Shown here: positions 1 to 12,761 of the stretch, in pieces
How the letters are laid out: each line of letters opens with the position of its first letter
Numbering within the stretch: the stretch's first letter is position 1
Position numbers and translations under genes: made by a program
From: Anaeramoeba flamelloides
Lineage: Eukaryota; Metamonada; Anaeramoebidae
Direction of reading: 5' to 3'
Assembly (NCBI GenBank): GCA_027625915.1
Contig: JANTQA010000063.1
Span: 3,987,501-4,051,500, forward strand
DNA length: 64,000 bases
Notes under the pieces: generated by a model
Told to the model about the DNA's origin: nothing
The model's database searches: none
Seen by the model: the letters and a program-made list of their open reading frames with translations, nothing else

Positions 1-643
1 TTTTTTGAAACACATATTAAACTTTTCTGCATACTTTATTTAACAACATTACTTATTTTATAAATTAATTGAAATTGCAATTATTTTTGAGAATGGCTCC
101 TTGGAATTACAAAGACAGAAAACTAATGTTATTTAATTCTAACTTTATTGGTTTTTAAATATTTGAATGTTAACTCTTATTTCTTATAAGTCGGTTACTT
201 TAGTGCCAAAAGTAAAAAAAAATCAAAAACAAGTTTTTGCTTGATTGATAAGTTAATATTTATAGAATTTAAAACAGAACATTTTCAAACAAGTATAATA
301 TATATTTGAATTTCTATTTCATTTCGAAGATAGAAATAAATTCTATTTTGAATAGCTATTTGTCCCAAATAATCTCAATTTTATAAAGCTTTTCTCACTT
401 TTAAATCAAGAAAAATGTTTGGAAGGTTTGTAAATTTTCTGAAATACTTGAAAGATTTGAAAAAGGTTGAAAGTTTTTTGGTTGTCATTAGACTATTGGT
501 TCTTTTTTGTTTTGCAAAGTCCCTTAATCATAAATCATTTTTTAATCTGTTTCACATTAATCATTTCATTTCGAGATCTTCTAATACTTTAAGAATCAAA
601 CCCATTTGAACAAAAATCTTATTTAGTAGAATTTGATTCAAAA
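1..643. other. Gene-free left edge and SF3B2 upstream region
   Basis: AT-rich sequence with no convincing coding exon. Positions 1-60 resemble the tail of the ~650-bp repeat found three times in tandem at 53-54.8 kb (a run ending in an AAACTTTT..CATACTTTATTTA-like stretch), so the window probably opens at the end of another copy. A 64-codon open frame at 415-609 has a low-complexity F/L/N composition and is not supported. Confidence 0.4.
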
Positions 644-2365
644 ATGTCTACAGTTCAACTGACAAGCCAACAAAAAAAGATCTTGAAAAAGAAAATCCGA
701 GCAAAACTGAAAAGATTAAAAAGAAGAGAAAGAAAAAAACAAAGACGCAAAAAAGCAACACTCACTGCTCAAACAAAAGAGGAAATAAAAAAAGAAATTA
801 CCAAGGTGTCTGACGAATACGAAATCTCTCCACTTCAAAACAGTTTAGTGAACAACCCAGAGTTTAGCAACTTGGTTCAAAAATTTGATCCCAATTTGCA
901 AGAGGAAACTTCAAACGAAATTGAATCTGAAAAAATGAAAAACGGGGACGGAGGGTATAATAATGGGGAAAACGGCTCTGGCTCTGAGTATTCTGATGAA
1001 GAAGACATTCGTTTGTCAAGAAAAAAACTCAAAAAATTGAATCGGCTCACGGTGTCGCAATTAAAGCAATTAGTACGCAAGCCGGAGGTTGTTGAATTAC
1101 ACGATCCAAATTCAAGCGATCCAAGACTCTTAATTTATTTAAAATCGTATAGGAACACTGTCCCCGTTCCAAGGCATTGGTCAAGCAAGTCAAGGTATTT
1201 GCATGGCAAGAGGGGCTTTTTAAAGGACGTGTACAAATTGCCACACTTTGTCGAGAAAACGGGGATCTCCAAAATCCGCACTGCCCTGATTGAACAGGAC
1301 GAAGAGAAGTCTTCCAAAAGGAAGCAGAGGGAGCAAGTGATGCCCAAAATGAAGAGAATGGAAATCGATTACAAGATACTGTATGACGCCTTTTTCAAAT
1401 ACCAAACAAAGCCCAGCATGACTGAATTTGGGAATTTGTACTATGAAAAAAAGGAACTGGAAATGAAATTTAAAGGAAAGCAACCCGGGTTAATTGGTGA
1501 AAGGTTAAAAGAGGCCCTAGGGATCCCAGAGGGCGCGCCGCCACCATGGCTAATTGCCCAGCAGAAATATGGGCCTCCGCCTTCGTATCAAAACTTACGA
1601 ATCCCTGGTCTCAACGCACCCATCCCACCCAATGCCAAATATGGCTACCAAAGAGGCGGGTGGGGTATGCTGCCCGTCGACGAATTTGGGAAACCCATTT
1701 ATGGGAAGGCCTTCCAGCAAATCGATTTAGCAAAAATTCGAATGTATGATCATGAAATCGAACGAAACAATTGGGGAGAATTGGAAGAAGAAGTATATGA
1801 AAGCGAAGACGAATCGGAGGAAGAAGAGGAATCGGAAGAGGAGAAATCCGATCTTGAAGAGGAGGGCGAGTTCGACGAAGATCAATTGGATCATGAATTG
1901 GAATCCAGAATCCAAATTGAAAACGAGAATATTAATAATTTATTGCAGCCTGGACAAATGATGTCGGGCATTTCTTCGACGATACCCTCGGGGTTCCAAA
2001 CACCAATGATGATGCAACTTAGAAAAGACCAAGATAAGAGTTCTCAGGTTTCCGCCTCAAATGCTCAAGATAATATGAAACTATTTACAGTAATAGATAA
2101 AGTTGATACCTCGCAAAAGGGTAATATTATGGGCACAGAATTTTTATACGATTTGAGTAATATAACAAACTCAAATGTTAATAACTCGAATGTTTTGAAT
2201 TTGCAGAATAGCAATCCATTGCCAAACTCGGTAAATAAACAACAATTGTCGCAGAACCAATCCTCAAAAATCGAAATTAAAAATGTGCCCCAAAAAGAAA
2301 AAAAAACAAAGAAAAAGAAAAAGAAAAAGAAAAAGAAAAAAAGAAATTATGATTTCAAATTTTAA
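644..2365 (+). CDS. SF3B2: Splicing factor 3b subunit 2 (SF3B2/SAP145)
   Basis: Intronless ORF of 573 aa. It is a U2 snRNP SF3b subunit that helps hold U2 at the branch site before splicing catalysis and acts in the nucleus. The family core is clear: a DUF382 region at about residues 130-255 (motifs VELHDPNSSDPRLLIYLKSY, VPVPRHW, KRGFLKDVYKLP, followed by a YKILYDAFFKYQTKP segment), then the proline-rich PSP domain at about 265-320 (GIPEGAPPPWLIAQQKYGPP, GLNAPIPP, GGWGMLPVDEFGKPIYG). The N-terminus is a very basic R/K stretch followed by an acidic linker. An E-rich block follows the PSP domain, and the tail is almost pure lysine. Human SF3B2 is close to 900 aa, and the proline-rich/SAP N-terminal part is missing here. 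The ATG at 644 follows a T/A-rich leader and gives the full family core. The only doubt is whether a non-coding upstream exon exists. Confidence 0.96.
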   Translation: MSTVQLTSQQKKILKKKIRAKLKRLKRRERKKQRRKKATLTAQTKEEIKKEITKVSDEYEISPLQNSLVNNPEFSNLVQKFDPNLQEETSNEIESEKMKNGDGGYNNGENGSGSEYSDEEDIRLSRKKLKKLNRLTVSQLKQLVRKPEVVELHDPNSSDPRLLIYLKSYRNTVPVPRHWSSKSRYLHGKRGFLKDVYKLPHFVEKTGISKIRTALIEQDEEKSSKRKQREQVMPKMKRMEIDYKILYDAFFKYQTKPSMTEFGNLYYEKKELEMKFKGKQPGLIGERLKEALGIPEGAPPPWLIAQQKYGPPPSYQNLRIPGLNAPIPPNAKYGYQRGGWGMLPVDEFGKPIYGKAFQQIDLAKIRMYDHEIERNNWGELEEEVYESEDESEEEEESEEEKSDLEEEGEFDEDQLDHELESRIQIENENINNLLQPGQMMSGISSTIPSGFQTPMMMQLRKDQDKSSQVSASNAQDNMKLFTVIDKVDTSQKGNIMGTEFLYDLSNITNSNVNNSNVLNLQNSNPLPNSVNKQQLSQNQSSKIEIKNVPQKEKKTKKKKKKKKKKKRNYDFKF

Positions 2366-3364
2366 CCAGTAATTATTATTTTTTTTTTTTTTTTTTTTGA
2401 TATTTTTTTTAATATATTTATTAATAAAGTTAATACCCTTTCCGATGTTATTTTAATTTAAGTTTTATTTTTTATTACATGCTTTTAAATCTAAAAGATC
2501 AAGATATTAGGTTTGATTCAATATTCTCTCCGACTGGTAATTCAATTTAAAAATCATTTGTTTTTATTTCTAATTTAAAATTAGTCAAATAGCTTTTAAT
2601 TGATCTTAATTAATATTTTTGTTTTGCTTTGTTTTCTTTTGTTTTGTTTTGTTTACTTATCAACAAACCTCGTCCCCCTTTTTTATATTCTAATTGGTAA
2701 TCACATTATTTTTTGCTGTGAATATAAAACAAAATATGCACAAATATATTTTACCAAAATTTTGAGAAAAATATATCATAAAATCACCAAAATAATGTGA
2801 ATAAAGGTATCACAAAATATTTTCTGAATCGTTTTTTATTTGAATTAATAATTTCAAACTGAAAAAAAAAAAATTCTATTACAAGTTTTAAAAAATAGAT
2901 ATTTCTCTGTTTCTAGTTTGTCTGGCAAATTTGGAATTCTTCAACTGAAAACTCAAATTCAAAATTTTTAACAAACCAAAATTTAATTTTTGAAAAAAAT
3001 CTTATTTATTGATGGAAGAAGTGTAAATTATACTCTAGATGTCCTTTTACTGAAATTTCCTCAAATTTAATTTAAGCGTAAAATCCTAGATTTCACGATT
3101 GTTCAACCGAAAGATATACCTAAATTTTTTTATGTTTAAAAAGCAAAAGTATAAAATTGAAAAGAAAAAAGGAAAAAAGAATAAAAAAAAAAAATTGAAA
3201 TTTAAAAAAGGAGTTTATAAGAAGCAATTGGTAAAAAATCAAAAAAAAAAAAAAAAAAAACAATGCTATCTTTAATTAAGTACTCCCAAAACCACACACA
3301 CAATACTTTTGGTTGATTTAATAATTTGATAATTGATCATGAATGTTCACTTGGGGATTGTTGT

Positions 3365-3560
3365 TTAAGTTGTTGTAATTTCTTTTTTTTTTGATCTGAT
3401 TTGCTTTAAACATCTTTCATTTTTAGCCTTTGCTTTTTTAGTTATTTTTTTCAAGTTACTCATACTTTCATGTTTCAGCGTCACAATATTGGCAAGTAGT
3501 CACTTGATCTTTTCCATTTGCAACTCTATTTCCCAATATAAAGAAGATTCAGCCAGGTGG
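3365..3560 (-). pseudogene. Degraded coding-like patch, unidentified
   Basis: The minus strand reads about 60 codons of non-repetitive, helix-forming protein (pieces include LAESSLYWEIELQMEKIK and LLANIVTLKHESMSNLKK). One in-frame TGA near 3500 lies between these two pieces, and a TAA ends the frame at 3365-3367. Amino-acid complexity and base composition are unlike the surrounding AT-rich DNA. There is no start codon, and the family is not recognised. It could be a pseudogene fragment, an exon of a decayed gene, or part of a transposon ORF. Weakly supported. Confidence 0.25.
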
Positions 3561-5774
3561 CAATCGAAAAAAATAAAAAAAAATCTTATTTAATCAATTC
3601 TCGAAGAAATACCAAATTAGAACCATTCACTAATTAAAATGTTAACAATTATTTATCAAATAACAATATACCAAGGTTTGATCAAACATTTTGGAGAAGA
3701 GCAAAACAAAAAAATGTATCACATTTATTGTTAAGGGTTAGATGAAACCTCATCTAATCTGTTAAAGAGAGAATTTTCAGGTGACTAAATTTGAGACTTC
3801 TAATTCAAAGAGTCTCTAAATAGATACAGTCATCAGAAGTATTTGAATCTTAATTTAGTTTTTTAAAAAAAGAAAAGAAAAGAAAGAAGTTGGAAAAAAT
3901 CATAGAAAGAAAAGAATGAAGAGTGGGAAATATAAAGGGGCTTGAAATAATTGTTGTGAGAGACCTGAAGTTTTATGGTTTAAATGGGTTTTCTGAGAGG
4001 TTATATTTCGTCTTGAGCCCCTTCAAAAAAATGTATTGAGTAAAAAAAAATGCTATTAGTAAAAATTTGTTACAATTCTACAAACACTTTTTGATCAATC
4101 AAAGGATATATACAAAGTCGATCAATTAATTTTATTTGTTTTTTTCTATTTAAAAAACTTAATTTGAACCAAAAAAAAATCTGTTAGAAAAAGAAACCGA
4201 TCGAACAAAACAGATTTTTTAATCGGAGAAAAGAAATGAAAACAAAAAAATAAAAATGAGAAAAATTTTTTACCAAAATCAAAATTATTTTTATGTTGGA
4301 TAAAATACTATTATTGTGATTCATTAAAACATTTTAGATGCGTGGAAATTTTTGAATTTTAGTTTAGAAGGTATTTTATTGCCCTAATGAGCATAAATCC
4401 ATGTAAGATAGGAAATAATTAATTTTCATAATTCTAAAAAATAATCTCAAAAAAAAAAAAAAAATTGAGTAGTAGTATGATTCAAAAGACAAAGAAAATA
4501 TGAGTTTAATTTAAATTTAAATATATTATACTTTCTTTTTTCCAATTAAAAAAGTAATTTTTATTTTATGTTCCCAAATATTTTTTCCTCAAATCAAATT
4601 AAAGTTAAAAAAATACCAGAAGAATCACAAAAATACTTATTCAGGATAATTTTTAGAAATTTAATTGTTATCTTCCTTCCTTAACTTTGAGATAAAATTT
4701 AATATTGTACAAAAATTAAAATTTGAGGATTAGTATTTTCAATAAAGAAGTCGAAAATTAAAGTGCCGTCTAATTGAAGTAAATCATTTTAGTACTTCAT
4801 TGTTCAAAGTTACAAATTTTGATCAGTAAAGTAGTACGTAAAGTTGATCTCCTCAATTAAAAATGATCTACTATTAATAAAAAAATCAAAGAATTTTAGC
4901 TACTAATATTAATTTCAAGAACAACCTAAGTAGGATATTTCTCAAATTTGAGGTCTAAATATTGAGAATATAACCTTCAAAATTGAAAAATATCTTCTTA
5001 AAATTGTGGCAAATTAGATTAATGGTTACTAAAAAATTCAATTTTTTTAAAAAATACAATAATTAACCAAAGATTCTTTTCACATCTATTTCTGAAATAT
5101 TGGAAATATACTGATGTTACTATTAGCTTTATAAAACGGAAACAAAACTAATCAGTCTTTGGGTTTTTATGTTGATTATTATGGAGTTAATCTTTGAAAT
5201 TCAAAAATTATTAAAAAATGGTGACTTTTGGAAGTTATAAATATAATTATTAAATAACGTAATACTATTATTTTGAATTTCTATTTTTAGATTTGGGAAA
5301 GGAATTGAAAAAGAATTTTTTCCAAAATGGAAATATTTAATTGAGATCATTAGTAAAAAATCAATAATTTATTGTCCAATAAGATTGATAATAGATTTTT
5401 TTCAATGTCATTTCAACCAGGAGGGACTAATACAATTTAATTTGAATAACAATGTACTTTGATTGTAGTCATATCTCGGGTGTCACATAATCCTTTAAGT
5501 GATTTAATTCTCTTTTACTCATTGAACTTTGAGACAATATTTAGATATTAGTAATTGGATTTAAGGGAGTAGCTACACTATAAGACATGATAAAAATTTA
5601 AGAGAGATGAGATAAGAGTATTTTATTTTAGTGGCGTATGATCGTAGATTCTCTAAAAATTTTTTTAAAAAAATTATTTGATATTTTTTTTTTTAGTAAT
5701 GTTAAACAATAAAAAAAAAGAGATTATATTGATAAAATAATTTTTTTTTTATTTTTTTTTTATTAAAATAAACT

Positions 5775-6312
5775 TAATTCCATTAATTTGGGCACATTTT
5801 ATACTTGTTAAAGAGTAACAATAACATGATTTACCTCCAATTGGGAAGTAATTTTAATTCAACAAACTATTTCATTTTTTGTTTTTTTTGTTTTTGTTTT
5901 CATTTTTTCAGTGACTTAATCTGTTTCGTTAGATCTGGTAATTTTTTTTTCTATGGTTGATATAAGGTTAGTGTGGAGTTTCTTAAATAGAAAAATCGAC
6001 ATACACAGTGGTCCCTGGTATCTTTTCATTTGATCAATCAACCATTGTTGGTGTGATTTCAACAAATATACCAATACATAATTTTTTGTTCAAACTCCTT
6101 CATTTCAGCTCGTTTCCTTATTTTGGGCACACTTGTTTTTATTTTTGAGTTTTATATTTTTTTCTTTTATTTGGGTTCAAATGATTACTTATAAAACATT
6201 AATACTATGTTACTTCAATGTGGTTTTATATTACTTTTGGAAAAATACAATAAATTGAGTTTTTGTTTTTGCCTATTTTTGATTTTAAATGTGTCCAAAT
6301 TTTTGGAATGGA
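5775..6312. mobile_element. MITE family C copy (ATTCCAAAAATTTGGACACA ends)
   Basis: Non-coding element of ~540 bp whose right end reads TGTCCAAATTTTTGGAAT and whose left end is a diverged inverse (ATTCCATTAATTTGGGCACA). The whole body matches 46595-47133 in the opposite orientation, and its central part matches 36540-36850. TIRs containing CCAAAAATTTGGACAC recall Tc1/mariner-type ends. That superfamily assignment is inference. Confidence 0.7.
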
Positions 6313-6678
6313 GTAGTTTTTTTTTTGGGAGAAGATAATTTCAGATTCTTTGAATAAAACTTATAACTATTTTATCGTTTAAACTTTGATAACATATAAT
6401 CATATTCACTTCTCCAATTCCGCTAACAAAGTGTTTAAAATCCATAACCAGAAATCTTTTGACTTAATTATTCTTTTTTTGGAATTCTTCTAGCTATTTA
6501 CGTCCCATTTATGTTTCCTTTTATGATTCTCTCAATTGTAATGTTGTTGTTCATTTTAAACAAAATCCATTAATCCCAAATGTCACTGATAAAAAAATAT
6601 TTCTAATTGCTTTATGTTGTCAGGATTAAAAAAATCTCAAAAAATTGATGAAAAATTAAAAAATGAAAAAATTAAATT

Positions 6679-6769
6679 CCACAATAGAATGTTGAGTTAA
6701 GAATAAAAGATAAGTCATTCAACATTCGAAACACTATTTAAAGCAATTAAACTCAACACTCTATTGTGG
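6679..6769. repeat. Small foldback palindrome
   Basis: CCACAATAGAATGTTGAGTT at the left is answered by AACTCAACACTCTATTGTGG at the right: a 20-bp inverted repeat with about one mismatch around a ~50-nt middle. It lies inside the 1.37-kb element. Confidence 0.6.
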
Positions 6770-7052
6770 CAATTTCTTTGAGACTGAAAAAAAAATTTAA
6801 AAAATCTTATGAATGTAGTACTTTAAATAATAAAAATCAACGAGTTACAACCAAAGTAAGAAATATTATTTTCTGATCCTTTTCAGAATTGCACAAAAGT
6901 GAAAAATTTTCCTTTACCGTGGCTACTCCCTTAAGAGAGAAAAGAGATCGAATTCACCACAACTTCCATGTTGTTGTTACAATATTCATTTCAAAACAAC
7001 TTCCTTAAACATTGTTAAATAATTATCATTTTTTCTTGATTATAACCCCTTA

Positions 7053-10000
7053 ATGTATTTGCCAATTGTATCTTTGGTTCAATTAACAACCAAAAAAAAA
7101 AAAAGCCCACCAAAAAGAAATTTAAGGAAACTAAGCTTTAAAATAAAACCAAAGTATACAATATATCAGTACTCAAACATTACACCAAGCACTTTACCAA
7201 AAAAAAGTAAATGGTTTTCAATTGAAACAATAACACCACTTGAAAAAAGACATTTACCAGAGTTTTTTGATGGATCCAAAAGTAACCGAAATGAGGATGC
7301 ATATTTGAAATATAAATCTTATATGGTCAAGAAATGGAAAACCAAACCTTCCGAGATTTTGACTGTTGGTGACTGTAGGAGGGATCTTGAAGGATCTCTT
7401 GAAGACATTTTTCGAGTTCACAAATTTCTTGAATCTTGGGGTCTTATCAACAGGAGTGTGGATAATGAACCAATAAATGAGCAAACAATTTGCGAACAAA
7501 AAGAAGAGGTCTCAAAAATTGAGAATTCAGTCATTGCCTTTCAAGATCTCACTAAACGTAAAAACGAACTAACAAAAAACGAAATCAAAAAAAAAATCGA
7601 AGAAGAAAAAGCAAAAGAGCAATTGAAAATGAACAAAAACAAAAACAGAAACAAAAATAAAAACAGCCCATTAAAAAGATCGCTGAATGATTTAACAAGC
7701 ACAAAAACAATTAGCAACTGGTCTCCTCAAGAGGAACTCTTTTTGTTAGAGGGAATTGAACTTTTTGGTGACAATTGGGATGCTGTTGCTTACCATGTTA
7801 AAACAAAGGAAAAAGATGAGTGTGTCTTCAAATTTGTTGATATGGAGATGGAATTAAATTCAAAACACTATTCCCAAAAGCTACCAACAAACTATTATTC
7901 CCCAAAGCACTTGAGAGATCGAAGAATCTCTTTAGAATTTATCCCCTTTTTAAATCAAAAAAATCCCATTTTGAATTTGGTCGTTTTTTTACATAACAAT
8001 ATTACCCCAAATCTTTCTTCAATTGCAAGCTCTGTGGCACTCAATTCATTAATGAAGAATTCAAATCAAGAGAATTTAACACAAATGCAATTCCTTAGCC
8101 AAAAGGTATCACCTAAAAATATAAAACAAGCGTGTGTTGACATATTGGCTGCTTCGACAGAAAGAGTTGATGTAATATTTAACTTTTCACCTTTTTTTTT
8201 TTATGTCTTTTGGGATTCATAATTTTATTACTACTCTCAAGTCCGTAAAGAGGTGATACAATATACTACTAAATTCAAAAAATTGAAAAATAATTTTTGA
8301 TTCAATTTCGATTTTTTAAATTTGTGAACTTAGCTTTCAAAACATTTTACTTACTGATAAATTCAAAAATAAGGTTTTAAATTTTTTGGGTCATTTTCGA
8401 TTTTTTCAATATTACTATAAACCAACTTTCAAAAACATTTTTTTCCGACAATAGTCTTGTTGTCAACTAATTTACCAGTTTTCTTTGGATTTAAACCAAT
8501 AAAATTCTTTCTACAAAGCTCATAAAAAAATTTTCAAACACAGGAAAGCAAAAAAAAAGATAAAAATGTTTTGGTGAATTTGTCAGAAAAGATCTTGACA
8601 AAAGCAATTAAAAACGAATATCTTTGTATTGGCTTTCTTCTCTTTCTTTCTAAACTCTTGGATTGAATTAAATTATTTTAAATTGGGATTTAATAATACA
8701 GATAAATGCATAAAAATGGAAAAAAGTTTTTAACTTCAAATTCCATTCTTTCAATTATTTTTAATCCGCTGTGAATAAAATTGTGAAAAGATTTTTTTTT
8801 GGTTTAAGTGTAAAGAAACTTTGTAAAAATAGTTGGTTTTGGAAATATTATTTTCTGCTTTTCTACTGCCGATAAATTATAAATGATTTGACAATTTTTA
8901 CCCACCTCATTTTATAAAATATTAGTTTAATTATATTAAAAAAGAGTCAAATATAAAATTACACACATTGTGGGACTAGAGATACCAATTAAAGAAGAAT
9001 CAAAATGAAAAAAAAAAAAAAAAAAAAAAAAAATTACCTATTTAACGTGAATAAATCGCTAATTGTGTAGAAATAAATATTGGGAAAGTGTAATAAAATT
9101 TTTCAATTTATGAATTGGAAAATGATTGAAACAAAAAAAACAAAAAAAACTTAATTTTTTAAATATTTTGTTTATCAATAACTTTTACATCCATTTCATA
9201 CCTACAGTGAAATTTTTCATTCATAGAAATTGATTTTTCTATCTTCGTTAAATCCAAAAAAAAAAAAAAAAATCATCGATTATATGATGTTTTGGAATTG
9301 TATGGTTTGGCATAGGCTTTTATAAAAAAATTTTATGAGAAAACAGCATTTGAAAAAAATTTGTGTTGTTTTTGAAACAAATTCCAAACAGAGGCGACAC
9401 AAAGAATGAAGATCTAATTTAATAATTACTTTGAAATAGTCTTGTCTTTTGGTTTCAAGGTGCTTAGAAATTGAAGATCCACCAAAAAACCTGTAAAATT
9501 TTTGTAAATTGTCGATCTTTCCTCAGGTTTTTTGTTAAAAAATTCAAATTTAATTTTTTTTCAAAGAGAAATTTTTAGTCTATTCGAAAATTTCACGCTT
9601 TAGAATAGGATGTCATATAAACATAAAAACATTTTATAGAAATGAAAGTATATGATAGAAAATGAGTTTTATGTTTTTCATAGATTTCACGGTCAGTTTG
9701 GAATGGATGTAATTAAACTAAACTTCAATTCAATTTTTTATTTACACACCAAAATTCAATTTTGAAAAAAAATATCTTATTAAACAAATCCTATCGTAAA
9801 TGCTAAATTATACCTCATAACTTATGGGAATATGAACAATTATTTATCATTTGTAGAAACCGCAAAATAATTTCTGTGTGTGTCAATATGTATGTATGTC
9901 TTAATATACGGAGACAATGTATTTTTTAAAAAATTTTTGTTTTAATGAATAATAACAATCTAAATTTGATTAAAATACATTTTAGTTCAGCTCTCGATTC

Positions 10001-12730
10001 ACTATTTGGGCTCAATAAACCTTCAGAATCTTTAGCTGAAAATTGAAAAAAAAATAAAATATTTTTAACGTTTTTTTATTTTTTAGTTTCTAAAATCAAA
10101 ATAATTACAAGGACAGCCAAAAGGGATTGAATTTAGCTTGTTTTTCTCGGGAATTCGAACAAATAAAGAAAATCATTTTATTTTTTAAATATATATCTAT
10201 ATATAATTGTTACCCTTAACTGAAAAAAACACAACTCCTTTTTTTTTATGTACCAAGTGAAACACACCACCAAAATAAAATAATACCCAACCCTAAATAG
10301 AAATTAAACTATTCTTTTTGTTGGTCGAGGAATGAACTTTGTCTTCTTTTTTTTTAACTTCAATAAAAAAAAATAATAATAAAAAAAAAATCTCACTTTT
10401 AAGTTATAAATGGCCTTCTTTTAACAGTATATTTGTAATTTTTCAAACTCGCTTGCCAATAAATAATCTCAAAAAGAAAATCTCATTAATGAAAACGCAT
10501 ACCAAATCCCCGATATCTGTCGAAGACTGAATTTTTTAAAGAAAATTTACCTCCAAAAGGATAATTAAATACTGTTTTTCATTCTTACTATCAACTAAAT
10601 CACGTTTTTATCTTTTGGAATGGGAACTTGTGTAGATAGTTTTCAAAAAAAATTATTCCAAAAAAAAAAATAAATACCTTTACATATTTCTTAAAATTGT
10701 ATTATCTCAATATAATTTCTTTTTTAATGCAAATCTATTTGATATGTCTTTCGCTACAATTCCGGTATTTTTTATTTTTTCTAATTTACTGTAATGGACA
10801 CCAAAAATAATATTCACTCTTATGTTATTATTAAAAATTGAATGGGAATTGTTGATCAATAAACTAATAAAGAAAAAAAATTCAAAGAGAATAAAATGAA
10901 ACATTTTTTACTTATTTTGGAAACATAATTAAAAATCTATTAATTTGGAATTGAATGAAGAGTTACTGATTAAAATTTGAATTTAACAATGGTTAAAAAA
11001 GTTTAGATACTCGGTTTTTTGATCGTAAGAGATTGATACAAAATAGATTTGTAATAAAAAACTAAATGTCTTGAAATACTATAATTTTTCAAAACATAAA
11101 AAGGTATTTTATTTTTTTTGTATAATTTTTTTGGAAAACAACAATTTCAATTTAGAATTCGAATGGATAAAACGGAATTCAGGGAAGAGTAAGAATGGAA
11201 AATCGTGTTTAATTGCTTTTTTTGAAGTGAAATTTTTCATTCAAAAATTAAATCCATAATAGACATCGGGGATTTGGTACTCATTTTCATTCATGAGATT
11301 TACTTTTTGAGATTATTTATTCCAAAAAGGGTTTCAAAAATTACAAATACACATCAGGAATAAAACTATTTGTAGCTTGAATGTTTGTTAGTAATTATAT
11401 TTTATCTTTTTTTATTGGTTGAAGAAAAGAACAAAAAAGAGCAATTTATTTTCTCAACACATAGAAAGAATAGTTTAATTTCAATTTTGGTTTTAAAATT
11501 TTTTTGTTTGGGTGGAGTGTTTTCCACTCGGTACAAAAAAACAGGAGTTGTAATTTTTCAAGAAAAAAATTTTAAATAAAATTTCCATTTTTACAAAGAA
11601 ATAAAATGGTTTTGGTTATTTATTTCAATTTCTGAAGAAAAACTAGCAAACTCAAACCCTTATTGACTGATCTTGAAATGATTTTGATTTTAGTAACTTC
11701 AAAATAATCAAAACGTTGAAAATATTTTTATTTTTTTTCGATTTTAAGTAAAAGATTATGGGGGTTTGTCGAACTCAAATAGTGAATTGGGGGTTGGTTT
11801 TAACAATATTCTAATCAAATTTAGTTGTCTATATTCATTAAAGCAAATTCTTTAAAAAAAACATTGTCCCCGTATACAAAGACATATAAATCTCTTTTGA
11901 TCAAAAAACAGATTACCTAAACTTTTTTAGCTTTGTTAAATTCAAATTTCTACTAAAATTCTTAATTAAATTCTAAATGGGTAGGTTTTTATTCATGTTT
12001 TCACAATCGATTAAAATTTTTTTGGTCGGCTGGTATTTGCCAAATAAATGAGAAAAAAAAATTCACTTAATTTTCATTTTCCTTTTCTTACAAATAGAGA
12101 ACCCAAATTATAACATACTTTTTCGAAAACTCCATTTGTAAATGTAGGAAAATAGGGAAAATGATATGAAATTTTTCCCCATTTATTATACAAATGCCAG
12201 TATTATCTTTGGGAATTGTTTTTCTTGATTAGTTTGTTGATCAACAATTTCCATTCATTTTTTAATATTAAAATAAGAGCTATTGTTATTTTTGCTGTTG
12301 TTAGCCAAAAATTTGAAAAAATATAAAATACCGAAAATAATAAACTTTGTTTCAGTCAAAGAGGTATCCAAAAAAAAAACATTTTTTTCAAATATCAATT
12401 AATTTTTTATAATTAACCTTTGAAGAGCAAATAAGAAATAAGTAGAATAGTGCACACTAAAGGATAGTTGATTTTCTGTATAAAGTAAAACTAATCAATC
12501 AATAGATTTTCTTAAAAATTGAAACACTCAAATTCTTATTTCTCATATTGAGAAAAAGCAACAATGTTTATTTTGATCTCCCAAAAGAAGATCAATGAAA
12601 ATTACAATAGAAATTAATATCATTTCTCTACAATCATTTTTACTGTTACAATAACAATAGAATAACACATTTTACCAAGTGACTATCGATCTTGTAATAA
12701 AAAAAAAATTTACAATGAATTACTTCAATC

Positions 12731-12761
<31 letters not shown>

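Larger units (their letters stand above)
5560..6933. mobile_element. 1.37-kb TIR element (TTAAGGGAGTAGC ends)
   Basis: The left end reads TTAAGGGAGTAGCTAC and the right end is its reverse complement with one change (GTGGCTACTCCCTTAA), giving ~16-bp inverted termini. Both ends begin with TTAA. No transposase frame is present. A second inverted-repeat element (5775-6312) and a short palindrome (6679-6769) sit inside, so it is either a nest of non-autonomous elements or a large MITE. Confidence 0.55.
2366..7052. other. Intergenic region rich in nested inverted-repeat elements
   Basis: There is no confident gene between SF3B2 and the SWI3 homologue. It holds poly-T/poly-A tracts just after the SF3B2 stop, a degraded coding-like patch on the minus strand near 3.4 kb, and a 1.37-kb terminal-inverted-repeat element (5560-6933) containing a smaller one. 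Positions 3575-3650 match 36880-36935 in opposite orientation, so this is a dispersed repeat. The interval 3650-5550 shows nothing beyond simple AT-rich sequence. Confidence 0.5.

Noticed and set aside
5560-5575. piggyBac assignment for the TTAAGGGAGTAGC element
   Set aside because: TTAA occurs at both ends, but the terminal bases read GGG rather than the usual CCC, and no transposase is present.
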